64,000 nucleotides of DNA from Klebsiella pneumoniae (GTDB lineage Bacteria; Verrucomicrobiota; Verrucomicrobiia; Limisphaerales; SXTU01), in assembly GCA_943330855.2 (NCBI GenBank), contig CALQJI020000016.1, positions 1 through 64,000 on the forward strand, given 5' to 3'. The translations under genes and the position numbers were made by a program. The notes under the pieces were generated by a model. The model was not told the DNA's origin. It worked only from the letters and a program-made list of their open reading frames with translations, and did no database searches. This document shows positions 1-6,514 of this stretch, piece after piece (the stretch's first letter is position 1; each line of letters begins with the position of its first letter).

Positions 1-134
1 CCAACGCGGTGACCGAAGGGTTAAACTCTAAAATCCAGAGCCTCAAATCCGCCGCCCGAGGCTTCCGCAACTTCCAGAACTACCGGACGCGCATCCTGTT
101 CTTCTGCGGAAAGCTCGATCTTTACCCACTATGA
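1..134 (+). CDS. ISL3-family transposase, C-terminal end (cut by window edge)
   Basis: Frame 3 reads about 43 codons to a TGA at 132-134. The peptide starts NAVTEGLNSKIQSLK and continues with a GFRNF motif and then RTRILFFCGKL. This is the usual carboxy end of ISL3-family DDE transposases, where NxxTEGxNxxI and GFRNFxNxR precede the stop. The rest of the element lies left of the window. The right terminal repeat should fall between here and the next gene, but I could not define it without the left end. The element may have truncated the 5' end of the protease gene at 151. Confidence 0.8.
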   Translation, partial: NAVTEGLNSKIQSLKSAARGFRNFQNYRTRILFFCGKLDLYPL

Positions 135-150
135 TCCCCGAAGGACGAAT

Positions 151-909
151 TTGGCCGAGGCAGAAAAAATAATCGCTGGTTTTGCACCAACTAAGAAAGC
201 GACCACAGAATTTCGTCCGACCCCTCTTGGGGCTAACCCGACTGCTCCGGTGCCAACTCCCCCAGCGACCCGCACTCAGCCAATCTCAAGCGGAACTGCG
301 TTCGCTGTCACCGAGGATGGTTACATGATCACGAACTTCCATGTCGTGGAGGGCGCGAGAAGGGTGCAAATCAGAACGCAGCGAGGGCTGGTTGAAGCCC
401 GCGTGGTGAAAATCGACCCAGCAAACGACTTGGCGCTTATCAAAGTCGATGCGCAGTTCAAGCCTTTGGTCGTCACTTCAAGCAGAGGAGTAAAATTAGG
501 GGAAACAGTTGCAACGGTGGGTTTTCCGAATGTGGAATTGCAGGGTCTTTCGCCCAAGCTTACCAAAGGAGAAATAAGCAGTCTGGCCGGCATTCAAGAC
601 GACCCAAGACATTTTCAGATAAGTGCACCTGTGCAACCGGGCAACTCAGGCGGGGCGCTGGTCAACTTATCAGGGCAAGTGATCGGAGTCGTCGTCGCTC
701 GCTTGAGCGAGCGTGCGGCAATCAAATCCTCAGGTTTTCTACCGCAAAACGTCAATTACGCGGTTAAAAGCACCTTTCTATCGGGGTTTCTGGAGTCCGT
801 CCCCCAGGTAGCCGCCAAACTAGTGGAACCCACCGGTGCGAAGGAACGGCTGATTACAGAGGTTGCCAAAGAATTGGAAGCAGCGAGCGTGATAATTCTC
901 GCCTACTGA
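151..909 (+). CDS. Trypsin-like (HtrA/S1C-type) serine protease
   Basis: A 252-aa chymotrypsin-fold protease. The triad is visible as His64 in TNFHVVEGA, Asp93 in DPANDLALIKV and Ser166 in QPGNSGGALVN, the standard HtrA/DegP spacing. It has no PDZ domain and no signal peptide; residues 20-45 are a Pro/Thr-rich linker. The start is a TTG with no clear ribosome-binding site, and the frame stays open upstream into the ISL3 transposase tail. The original N-terminus, likely carrying an export signal, may therefore have been lost to insertion. The family degrades or senses misfolded envelope proteins; the substrate here is unknown. It precedes a lipoprotein gene on the same strand by 17 nt, so the two may be co-transcribed. 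Confidence 0.8.
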   Translation: MAEAEKIIAGFAPTKKATTEFRPTPLGANPTAPVPTPPATRTQPISSGTAFAVTEDGYMITNFHVVEGARRVQIRTQRGLVEARVVKIDPANDLALIKVDAQFKPLVVTSSRGVKLGETVATVGFPNVELQGLSPKLTKGEISSLAGIQDDPRHFQISAPVQPGNSGGALVNLSGQVIGVVVARLSERAAIKSSGFLPQNVNYAVKSTFLSGFLESVPQVAAKLVEPTGAKERLITEVAKELEAASVIILAY

Positions 910-926
910 ACGGGTAGGGCACTGAC

Positions 927-1712
927 ATGAAGAACTCAACTGCGATCATCGCGATGGAATTCACCACCAAACTTTGGTCTATCGTGCTGATTTGCGCCGC
1001 GATTACGAGCGGGTGTCAGCAGAAGGAAGTCCGCGTCGAAGTGCCAATCGAAAAGGTGAAGACTAACACGGTATTCGTGACCAACACGGTCATTCAGACC
1101 AACACAGTTTTTCTAACCAACACGGTGGTCAGGACCAACACTCAGATGGTAACGAACATCGTAAGAGTGACCAACGAACTGGTGAAAGAATTCCCACTGG
1201 TGGCGAAAAAAATCGTGCCGGTTAGAGCGCCGATCCCGAAGGAATATCAGACCGCGTTGGAAATTGTCGATTCGATGAGGAGTGCAAAAGCAGCTAAGAA
1301 GCCTGACGAATTGCTTCAGGGGATTTCTGGTGTCAGGGTGGTCGCCTACGTCTCAGAAAAGCTGGAAAACAAGCTGAGTAAGGACGCGCTTCAGAACAAG
1401 ATCGAATTCAAATTGCGTCAAGCGGGCATCAAAGTTGATACGGAGTCGCCATATTGGCTAAGTTTCACAGTCGAAGGATTTTGGGACGAGATGGGAATCC
1501 GGGCCAACTACAGCGTCAACTTGGAATTGACCGAGGCGATAACAGTCACCCGAAACTCACCGGCAAAGGCAGTTCGCACCGTGGTTCCCACTTGGAGAAA
1601 AGGCACTCACGGGTTTGCTGGCGCGAATGTGCTAGAATCCTCAACGATGAACAACGCCGATACGTTTGCCGAAGCATTTGCCAATGCTTTTTTGGCGCAG
1701 AATCCCAAGTAA
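927..1712 (+). CDS. Putative lipoprotein with N-terminal Thr-Asn-Thr-Val repeats
   Basis: A 261-aa protein of unknown function. The first 30 residues contain a hydrophobic stretch ending in ITSGC, a plausible lipobox. An in-frame ATG at 954 gives a more normal short signal peptide and may be the true start. After the Cys comes a run of TNTV-type motifs at about residues 45-75 with roughly 7-residue spacing, suggesting a beta or stalk-like region. Residues 120-255 look globular, with charged helices and beta strands, and contain SYxSEKLENKLSK-like helical sequence. It lies 17 nt after the protease gene and is presumably co-transcribed with it. I do not recognise the C-terminal domain. Confidence 0.65.
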   Translation: MKNSTAIIAMEFTTKLWSIVLICAAITSGCQQKEVRVEVPIEKVKTNTVFVTNTVIQTNTVFLTNTVVRTNTQMVTNIVRVTNELVKEFPLVAKKIVPVRAPIPKEYQTALEIVDSMRSAKAAKKPDELLQGISGVRVVAYVSEKLENKLSKDALQNKIEFKLRQAGIKVDTESPYWLSFTVEGFWDEMGIRANYSVNLELTEAITVTRNSPAKAVRTVVPTWRKGTHGFAGANVLESSTMNNADTFAEAFANAFLAQNPK

Positions 1713-1754
1713 TCACTTTGTTCCGATAGGGTTGTGAGGTTACGTCCATTCCCA

Positions 1755-1798
1755 CGTCCATCCGTCCACACTCCCTAGAGCAGCCGGACGGATGGACG
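1755..1798. repeat. 13-bp perfect inverted repeat
   Basis: CGTCCATCCGTCC at 1755-1767 is exactly complementary to 1786-1798, with an 18-nt loop. It follows the lipoprotein stop by 43 nt and could fold in RNA, but there is no T tract. Next to it, CCCTCACAGCTCG is directly duplicated at 1807-1832, overlapping the stop of the ATPase-like fragment. Confidence 0.6.
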
Positions 1799-1822
1799 AC
1801 GGTGCGCCCTCACAGCTCGCCC

Positions 1823-2263
1823 TCACAGCTCGCCGTCCGGCTCCGCCCCCTTGATGCAGATGCAGTGCGTCTCCGGGTCGCGGATGAGCAGCGGTGAGAA
1901 CCGCCCGCCAATCACCTTGAGCGCATCGTAGGCCGCGCTTCGGCCCACGCCTGCGAGTTCTTGCAGCCGCTCCGCCGCCTGTCGGACGGCGAGCCAGTTC
2001 CGCCCGTTGGCGAAGAGTTCGCGCAAGTGCTCCTCGCGCACCTTTGCCTCGCGCCTCGTTCCTCCAGGGCTGCCCGCCTGCCATTCGTTCCAATCAAATC
2101 CCTCAATGGGATGAAGCAGGTTGTCCTGTCCCAACTGCAAGGCCGTCTTGGGGCCTTCGGCTGGTCCATTATCGCTTACCTTGAGCCAGACCGCCGCCAG
2201 ACGCTTCTCGTCAAAATCGTCGGTGACAGCCGGGCAAGTTCGTATCTGTAACTTGAATGAGCC
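1823..2263 (-). pseudogene. C-terminal fragment of a phage/plasmid-type ATPase or primase-associated protein
   Basis: The minus frame is open from just below 2263 to the stop at 1823. It contains TCPAVTDDFDEKRLAAVWLK, then a HPIEGFDWNEWQ segment, and ends in a winged-helix-like stretch, AVRQAAERLQELAGVGRSAA, at about residues 60-85. The pattern resembles the carboxy end of AAA/primase-polymerase proteins of integrated elements in PVC bacteria; this is recognition by eye, not a search. The frame is interrupted at the 5' side by a TGA at 2264-2266, which is the stop of the adjoining IS256 fragment. No ATPase core is present, so the gene is a remnant. An internal ATG at 2140 could allow a 105-aa peptide. 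Confidence 0.5.
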
Positions 2264-2419
2264 TCAAACTGAGGGCGGGTTTTGGTTTTCCATTTTGAGG
2301 TAGATTGTTCCGGTTTCCCAGTCGTCGCTGGTCTCGGCCAGGAGGGCGCAGATCAAGCGGAGGAGGGATTGTTCATTGGGGAAGACGCGGGCCGCGCGGG
2401 TGCGGCGTTTGAGATCCTG
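2264..2419 (-). pseudogene. IS256-family transposase, C-terminal fragment
   Basis: The minus frame from about 2419 to the TGA at 2264 reads QDLKRRTRAARVFPNEQSLL, then RLICALLAETSDDWETG and YLKM. This is the canonical tail of IS256/MULE-type transposases (LKRRTRV..FPN...LRL..ALL.E....W..G..Y). About 50 codons survive and the catalytic DDE region is missing. It abuts an unrelated minus-strand fragment on one side and a plus-strand HTH fragment on the other, so both junctions are rearrangement endpoints. Confidence 0.75.
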
Positions 2420-2674
2420 GTCGCCACCTTGGACGAGAAGGCACTGGCCGTCCTGCACTGCATGGCCGACGAGGTGCGCCTGCAGGAGTTGGCAACACGC
2501 CATGGCGTTTGTCGCAGCACCGTTCAGAGCTGGCGCAACCAGCTCACGGAGCTCGTGCGCTCGTTCATGGGGGAAGACTTGCTTCGATTGGTTCAGCGCA
2601 CGCCGCGCTGGCGCGAAAGCCTGTTCGCCCTGCGTGAGCAGATGGCGTGTCGGTTGGATCGCCGCACGGCGTGA
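2420..2674 (+). pseudogene. C-terminal fragment of a helix-turn-helix protein
   Basis: The plus frame from about 2420 to the TGA at 2672-2674 encodes LVATLDEKALAVLHCMADE, then a clear helix-turn-helix, RLQELATRHGVCRSTVQSW, followed by TELVRSFMGEDLLRLVQ. The frame is open further upstream, but that sequence is antisense to the IS256 transposase tail and is not its own. The original gene was evidently cut by the IS256 insertion or a later deletion. A Rho-independent terminator follows 12 nt after the stop, so the real 3' end of the gene is kept. A plausible role is DNA binding in a regulator or element-encoded protein. Confidence 0.5.
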
Positions 2675-2686
2675 GCACCGCGAAAC

Positions 2687-2717
2687 GAGCCATCCCGCGA
2701 GGGGTGGCTCCTTTTTC
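2687..2717 (+). terminator. Rho-independent terminator after the HTH fragment
   Basis: GAGCCATCCC (2687-2696) pairs with GGGGTGGCTC (2701-2710), with one G-T wobble and a 4-nt loop. CTTTTTC follows. It is placed correctly for the helix-turn-helix gene ending at 2674. Confidence 0.85.
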
Positions 2718-2773
2718 GATGTCCGGTCAAATGACGCTTGGCCCCTGCCAATGACCCCGTAAGCTCACCGCCA

Positions 2774-3694
2774 GTGAATCCCACGCAAAAACAAACCACC
2801 CTCGAACTGCGGAGCGTCAAAGCTGGATCCCGATTCGTTGGCACGGTGGTCGGCCTCGCGTCATGCATCCTGCTGGCATCCGCCGCACTGGCGGCTGAAG
2901 ACCGGGCTGTTCGCTTCACCGCGATGGGCTGTGGGCCTTACCTGCCGGAGGACGAGCCGGCACTGGCCCGCTACATCAAGCTGGAGAACGAGCAGCTCAC
3001 CAGTGAGTTCGTCGTTCATCTTGGCGACATCGTCACCGGCCGGCGCAAGGACTGGGAGGAGGCGCAGTATAAGAAAATCGCCGGCCTGCTTCGCGACGGC
3101 AACCGCCTGCCCACCTTCGTCGTCCCCGGGGACAACGAGTGGAACGACATGGATAATCCCGCCGCCGCGTGGAAGATGTGGACGAACAATTTCCTGCACT
3201 TCGACCGACAGTGGAAGTTTACCGCACCCGTCGCCCGCCAGCCGGAACGGACGGAGAACTTCGCCTTCGTGCTGCGCGAAGTCCTTTTCCTGGGCCTCAA
3301 CAAAGTCGGTGGCCGCGTCCACGACACCGCCGAGTGGCATCGTCGCCACGGGGACAACGCGCAGTGGATCAGCAGACAGATGGAGCAGTCTCACGCGGCT
3401 GTTCACTCCGCCGTTATCCTCGCGCAGGATGGGCCGGAGAAGCCGGACAATGATTTGCTGATGAGTTTTCGCGCCAGCGCCATCAAGTTTGCCCGGCCCG
3501 TGCTCTGGCTCCACGCCGACGGGCACAAGTGGTTCATAAAGACCAACGAATGGGCGCCGAACATCTGGCACGTCCAGACCGACGTGGTCAGCACCAAGTT
3601 CCCGCCCGTGCAAGTAACCGTGACCGGCGAGGCGAAGGAACCGTTCCGCTTTGATCGTCGCCTGAACGATGCCCGCTGGAAGGCGGCGCCATAG
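2774..3694 (+). CDS. Secreted calcineurin-like metallophosphoesterase
   Basis: About 306 aa from a GTG start at 2774; a TTG at 2738 is the alternative. Residues 17-43 form a signal peptide, with a run GLASCILLASAALA and a likely cleavage before AEDR. Metallophosphoesterase motifs follow in order: AMGCGPY, then HLGDIVTG, then PGDNEWND, and late HADGHKW. They correspond to the GDxxx, GDNE and C-terminal GH metal-ligand blocks. The family hydrolyses phosphomonoesters or diesters with two metal ions; the substrate is not predictable. A hairpin at 3712-3734 follows the stop. It reads in the same direction as the isomerase-like gene 133 nt downstream, and the two could form a transcription unit. 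Confidence 0.8.
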   Translation: MNPTQKQTTLELRSVKAGSRFVGTVVGLASCILLASAALAAEDRAVRFTAMGCGPYLPEDEPALARYIKLENEQLTSEFVVHLGDIVTGRRKDWEEAQYKKIAGLLRDGNRLPTFVVPGDNEWNDMDNPAAAWKMWTNNFLHFDRQWKFTAPVARQPERTENFAFVLREVLFLGLNKVGGRVHDTAEWHRRHGDNAQWISRQMEQSHAAVHSAVILAQDGPEKPDNDLLMSFRASAIKFARPVLWLHADGHKWFIKTNEWAPNIWHVQTDVVSTKFPPVQVTVTGEAKEPFRFDRRLNDARWKAAP

Positions 3695-3711
3695 GGACGT
3701 AGCCATGGTGC

Positions 3712-3734
3712 GGGACAGGTTTCGCGCCTGTCCC
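3712..3734. terminator. Hairpin after the phosphoesterase gene
   Basis: GGGACAGG and CCTGTCCC form a perfect 8-bp stem around TTTCGCG. Flanking CATGG/CCATG and ATAGGGAC words extend the symmetry. No T run follows, so it may instead be another intergenic inverted repeat. Confidence 0.35.
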
Positions 3735-3827
3735 TGATCGTCATGGCATAGGGACAAGCAGTTCCTATCAGTCATTAGAAACGAACCGGCGGCTGCGAAC
3801 CCCAAGTGCAAACAGGAAAACCATCGT

Positions 3828-4853
3828 ATGAATCAACCCCGCTCCGAAAACGACCCGCGCTCGACACGTCGCCAATTCTTGCAGGCCGTCAGCGCCCTTA
3901 CCCTCGGAGGCGCCGGCGAGCCCGGTCTGGTGCTGGCCGCCGAACCCAAGGCTCCAACCATCAGCGACCCGGCCGGGAAGCAGCCCGCGCTCATGCAGAT
4001 CGGCATCCTGCTTTCCACGTTTGTCCGTCCGCCGCTGGAAGGCCGGCTGGACGCGGCCAAGGCCGCCGGACTGGTGGATATCCAACTGGCTTTGGATTGC
4101 GCCGGCCTGCCCGCGATGCCAGATAAGCTCCCGCCGGACCTGGCTGCCCGCATCCGCCGGGAGGCAGCGGCCCGTGGAATCACCATCGCATCCCTCCAAG
4201 GCACCTTCAACATGTGCCATCCCGACGCAGAACATCGGGCTTCAGGGCTGCGACGGCTCGGCGTGCTGGCCGGGCTGGCCCAGGAATTGGGCGTGCCGAG
4301 GATTCACCTGTGCAGCGGCACCCGCAACGCCGCCAGCATGTGGCGTCCTCATCCGGACAACGATTCACCCGCAGCCTGGAAGGACATGGTCGCGTCCATG
4401 CGCACGGCGGTGGACATCGCCCGGCAGGCGGGCGTGGTCGTGGCCTTCGAGCCGGAGGTCAACAACGTGGTCGATTCGGCCCTGAAGGCGCGGCGGTTGC
4501 TGGATGAGATCGGCTCCCCGCACCTGAAAGTCACGATGGACGCAGCCAATTTGTTTCACACGGGTGAACTGCCCCGGATGAGCGAGATTCTCGACCAGGC
4601 CTTTGCCTTGGTGGGCAAGGACGTCGTCATGGCACACGCGAAGGATCTGGACCGCGACGGCGATGCGGGACACAAGGCCGCCGGCGAAGGCAAGCTCGAC
4701 TACGACCGGTATCTTTCCCTGCTGCACGACCACGGGTTCAGGGGGCCAATTTTTCTCCACGGCCTGAGCGAGGCGCAGGTGCCCAAGTGCGCGGCCTTTC
4801 TGCGGGAGAAACTGGCGCGGGCTGTCGCAACACCCCGCCGCCACGACCGGTGA
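3828..4853 (+). CDS. Tat-exported sugar phosphate isomerase/epimerase-like protein (TIM barrel)
   Basis: 341 aa of the xylose isomerase-like/AP-endonuclease-2 TIM-barrel superfamily. The N-terminus has a twin-arginine motif, STRRQFLQAVSALTLGG, so the protein is probably exported folded. Metal-ligand positions of the superfamily appear as FEPEVNN (Glu), KVTMDAANLFH (Asp), VMAHAKDLD (His/Asp) and the late EGKLDYDRY. The conserved HLCSG stretch near residue 165 matches the third or fourth barrel strand. Members typically isomerise or epimerise sugars and inositols in PVC catabolic clusters. The next gene, DUF1501, is convergent. Confidence 0.8.
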   Translation: MNQPRSENDPRSTRRQFLQAVSALTLGGAGEPGLVLAAEPKAPTISDPAGKQPALMQIGILLSTFVRPPLEGRLDAAKAAGLVDIQLALDCAGLPAMPDKLPPDLAARIRREAAARGITIASLQGTFNMCHPDAEHRASGLRRLGVLAGLAQELGVPRIHLCSGTRNAASMWRPHPDNDSPAAWKDMVASMRTAVDIARQAGVVVAFEPEVNNVVDSALKARRLLDEIGSPHLKVTMDAANLFHTGELPRMSEILDQAFALVGKDVVMAHAKDLDRDGDAGHKAAGEGKLDYDRYLSLLHDHGFRGPIFLHGLSEAQVPKCAAFLREKLARAVATPRRHDR

Positions 4854-5082
4854 ACCGGGAAATGCGGGTCGAGGTGCTTCAGCTTTTCAAGGAGCTTCGC
4901 CGGGCAAGTGAGCTCGTAGCTTCAGCCGTTGGTGGCTGGCGGCTGGGTTGCTCCCTGAACTAGACCAACGGAGTCGGCAACGAGGGGCGTTCGAATTGAG
5001 TTAGCTCGTGCGGTGTTGGACTCGCCAGCGTGGTTCAACTTCCGCACGGATGGATGCCTACGCCGTCAAGCGGTCCCTGTCC

Positions 5083-6510
5083 TCAGGCGAGAATTGGCTT
5101 CACGATCTCTCCATGCACATCCGTGAGCCGGTAGTCACGGCCCTGGAAACGAAAGGTCAGCTTGGTGTGGTCGAGGCCGAGGAGGTGCAGGGCGGTCGCG
5201 TTGAGATCGTGGATGTGCACCGGGTCCTTGACGATGTTGTAGCTGAAGTCGTCGGTCTCGCCGTAGGTCTGGCCACCCTTGATGCCGGCACCCGCCAGCC
5301 AGATGCTGTAACAGCGAGGGTGATGATCCCGGCCGTAGTTGTCCTTCGTCAGGGCCCCTTGGGAATAGACGGTGCGACCAAACTCACCGCCCCAGATGAC
5401 GAGCGTGTCCTCCAGCATCCCGCGACCCTTCAACTCGGCCAGCAGGGCGGCGGTGGGTTGATCCGTGTCGTGGCACTGGCTCTTGACGCCGCTGGGCAGG
5501 TTGTTGTGCTGGTCCCATCCGCGATGATAGAGCTGGATGAAACGCACGCCGCGCTCGGCCAGACGGCGGGCCAAGATGCAGTTCGCCGCATAAGTGCCCG
5601 GCTTCTTCGACTCGGGACCGTAACGGTCGAAGATGTCCGCAGGTTCCTTGGACAGATCTGCGAGGTCCGGAACGGCGGACTGCATGCGGAACGCGAGTTC
5701 ATACTGGTCAATGCGCGACTGCGTCTCGGGGTCCTGATACTCGGCGAAGTGCAGACGATTCAGGGTGGCGGCATCATCCAGCATGGCGCGCCGGCGCTCC
5801 GGGGTGATGCCGGGCGGATTGGACAGGAACAGCACCGGGTCCTTGCCGGAACTGAAGCGCACGCCCTGATGGCGGGACGGCAGAAAGCCTGAGCCCCACA
5901 TGCGCTCGTGCAGCGGCTGCGCATTCGTCGGGCCGCTGGGGCGGGAAATCAAGGCGACGAACGCCGGGAGGTCGGAATTTTCCGACCCAAGGCCATACGA
6001 CACCCAGGCGCCGAACGCCGGCCGGCCTCCGATCTGGTGGCCGGTTTGCAAAAGCGTCATCGCCGGGTCGTGATTGATCGCCTCCGTGTGCAGCGAACGG
6101 ATGACGCAGATGTCATCTGCGAATTTCGCCGTGTGCGGCAGCGATTCACTCAGCCACAAGCCCGACTGGCCGTGCTGATGAAACTTGAACACCGAGGGCG
6201 CCACCGGAAATCGCTTCTGCCCGGCCGTCATGCCGGTGAGCCGTTGCTCGCCGCGCACCGAGGCGGGCAAATCCTTGTCGAACTGGGATGAAAGGCCGGG
6301 CTTGTAGTCAAACAAGTCCAACTGCGAAGGCGCACCGGCCTGCGTAAGCCAGATGATGCGTTTCGCCTTGGGGGCAAACTGCGGCGGCTGCGTCGCGGCG
6401 AACAGCCGCGGGCTGAGCAGGGAGGCCAGCGCAGCGGCACCGATGCCCGTGGCCGAGCGGCCCAGGAAATGACGGCGGGAGAGTTCGTTGTGAAATGGTT
6501 GCGGGCTCAT
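5083..6510 (-). CDS. DUF1501 (sulfatase-like) Tat-exported protein, copy 1
   Basis: About 475 aa. The ATG at 6510 is preferred over the upstream one at 6537 because AAGGAG lies about 7 nt before it. A twin-arginine signal, ELSRRHFLGRSATGIGAA, starts the protein. The DUF1501 hallmarks follow: KAKRIIWLTQAGAPSQLDLFD, then CVIRSLHTEAINHDPA, VIWGGEFGRT, GRDHHP and a C-terminal HDLNATALHLLGLDH. The fold is that of alkaline phosphatases/sulfatases, but the catalytic nucleophile is not obvious and the function is unknown. The gene starts 4 nt after the stop of the DUF1549/DUF1553 cytochrome gene, so translation is probably coupled, as is usual for this pair in Planctomycetes and Verrucomicrobia. Confidence 0.9.
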   Translation of the reverse strand: MSPQPFHNELSRRHFLGRSATGIGAAALASLLSPRLFAATQPPQFAPKAKRIIWLTQAGAPSQLDLFDYKPGLSSQFDKDLPASVRGEQRLTGMTAGQKRFPVAPSVFKFHQHGQSGLWLSESLPHTAKFADDICVIRSLHTEAINHDPAMTLLQTGHQIGGRPAFGAWVSYGLGSENSDLPAFVALISRPSGPTNAQPLHERMWGSGFLPSRHQGVRFSSGKDPVLFLSNPPGITPERRRAMLDDAATLNRLHFAEYQDPETQSRIDQYELAFRMQSAVPDLADLSKEPADIFDRYGPESKKPGTYAANCILARRLAERGVRFIQLYHRGWDQHNNLPSGVKSQCHDTDQPTAALLAELKGRGMLEDTLVIWGGEFGRTVYSQGALTKDNYGRDHHPRCYSIWLAGAGIKGGQTYGETDDFSYNIVKDPVHIHDLNATALHLLGLDHTKLTFRFQGRDYRLTDVHGEIVKPILA

Positions 6511-6514
6511 GAGT

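Noticed and set aside
2282..2420. N-terminal part of the 130-aa plus ORF
   Set aside because: Complementary to the IS256 transposase tail; only the part after about 2420 looks native.
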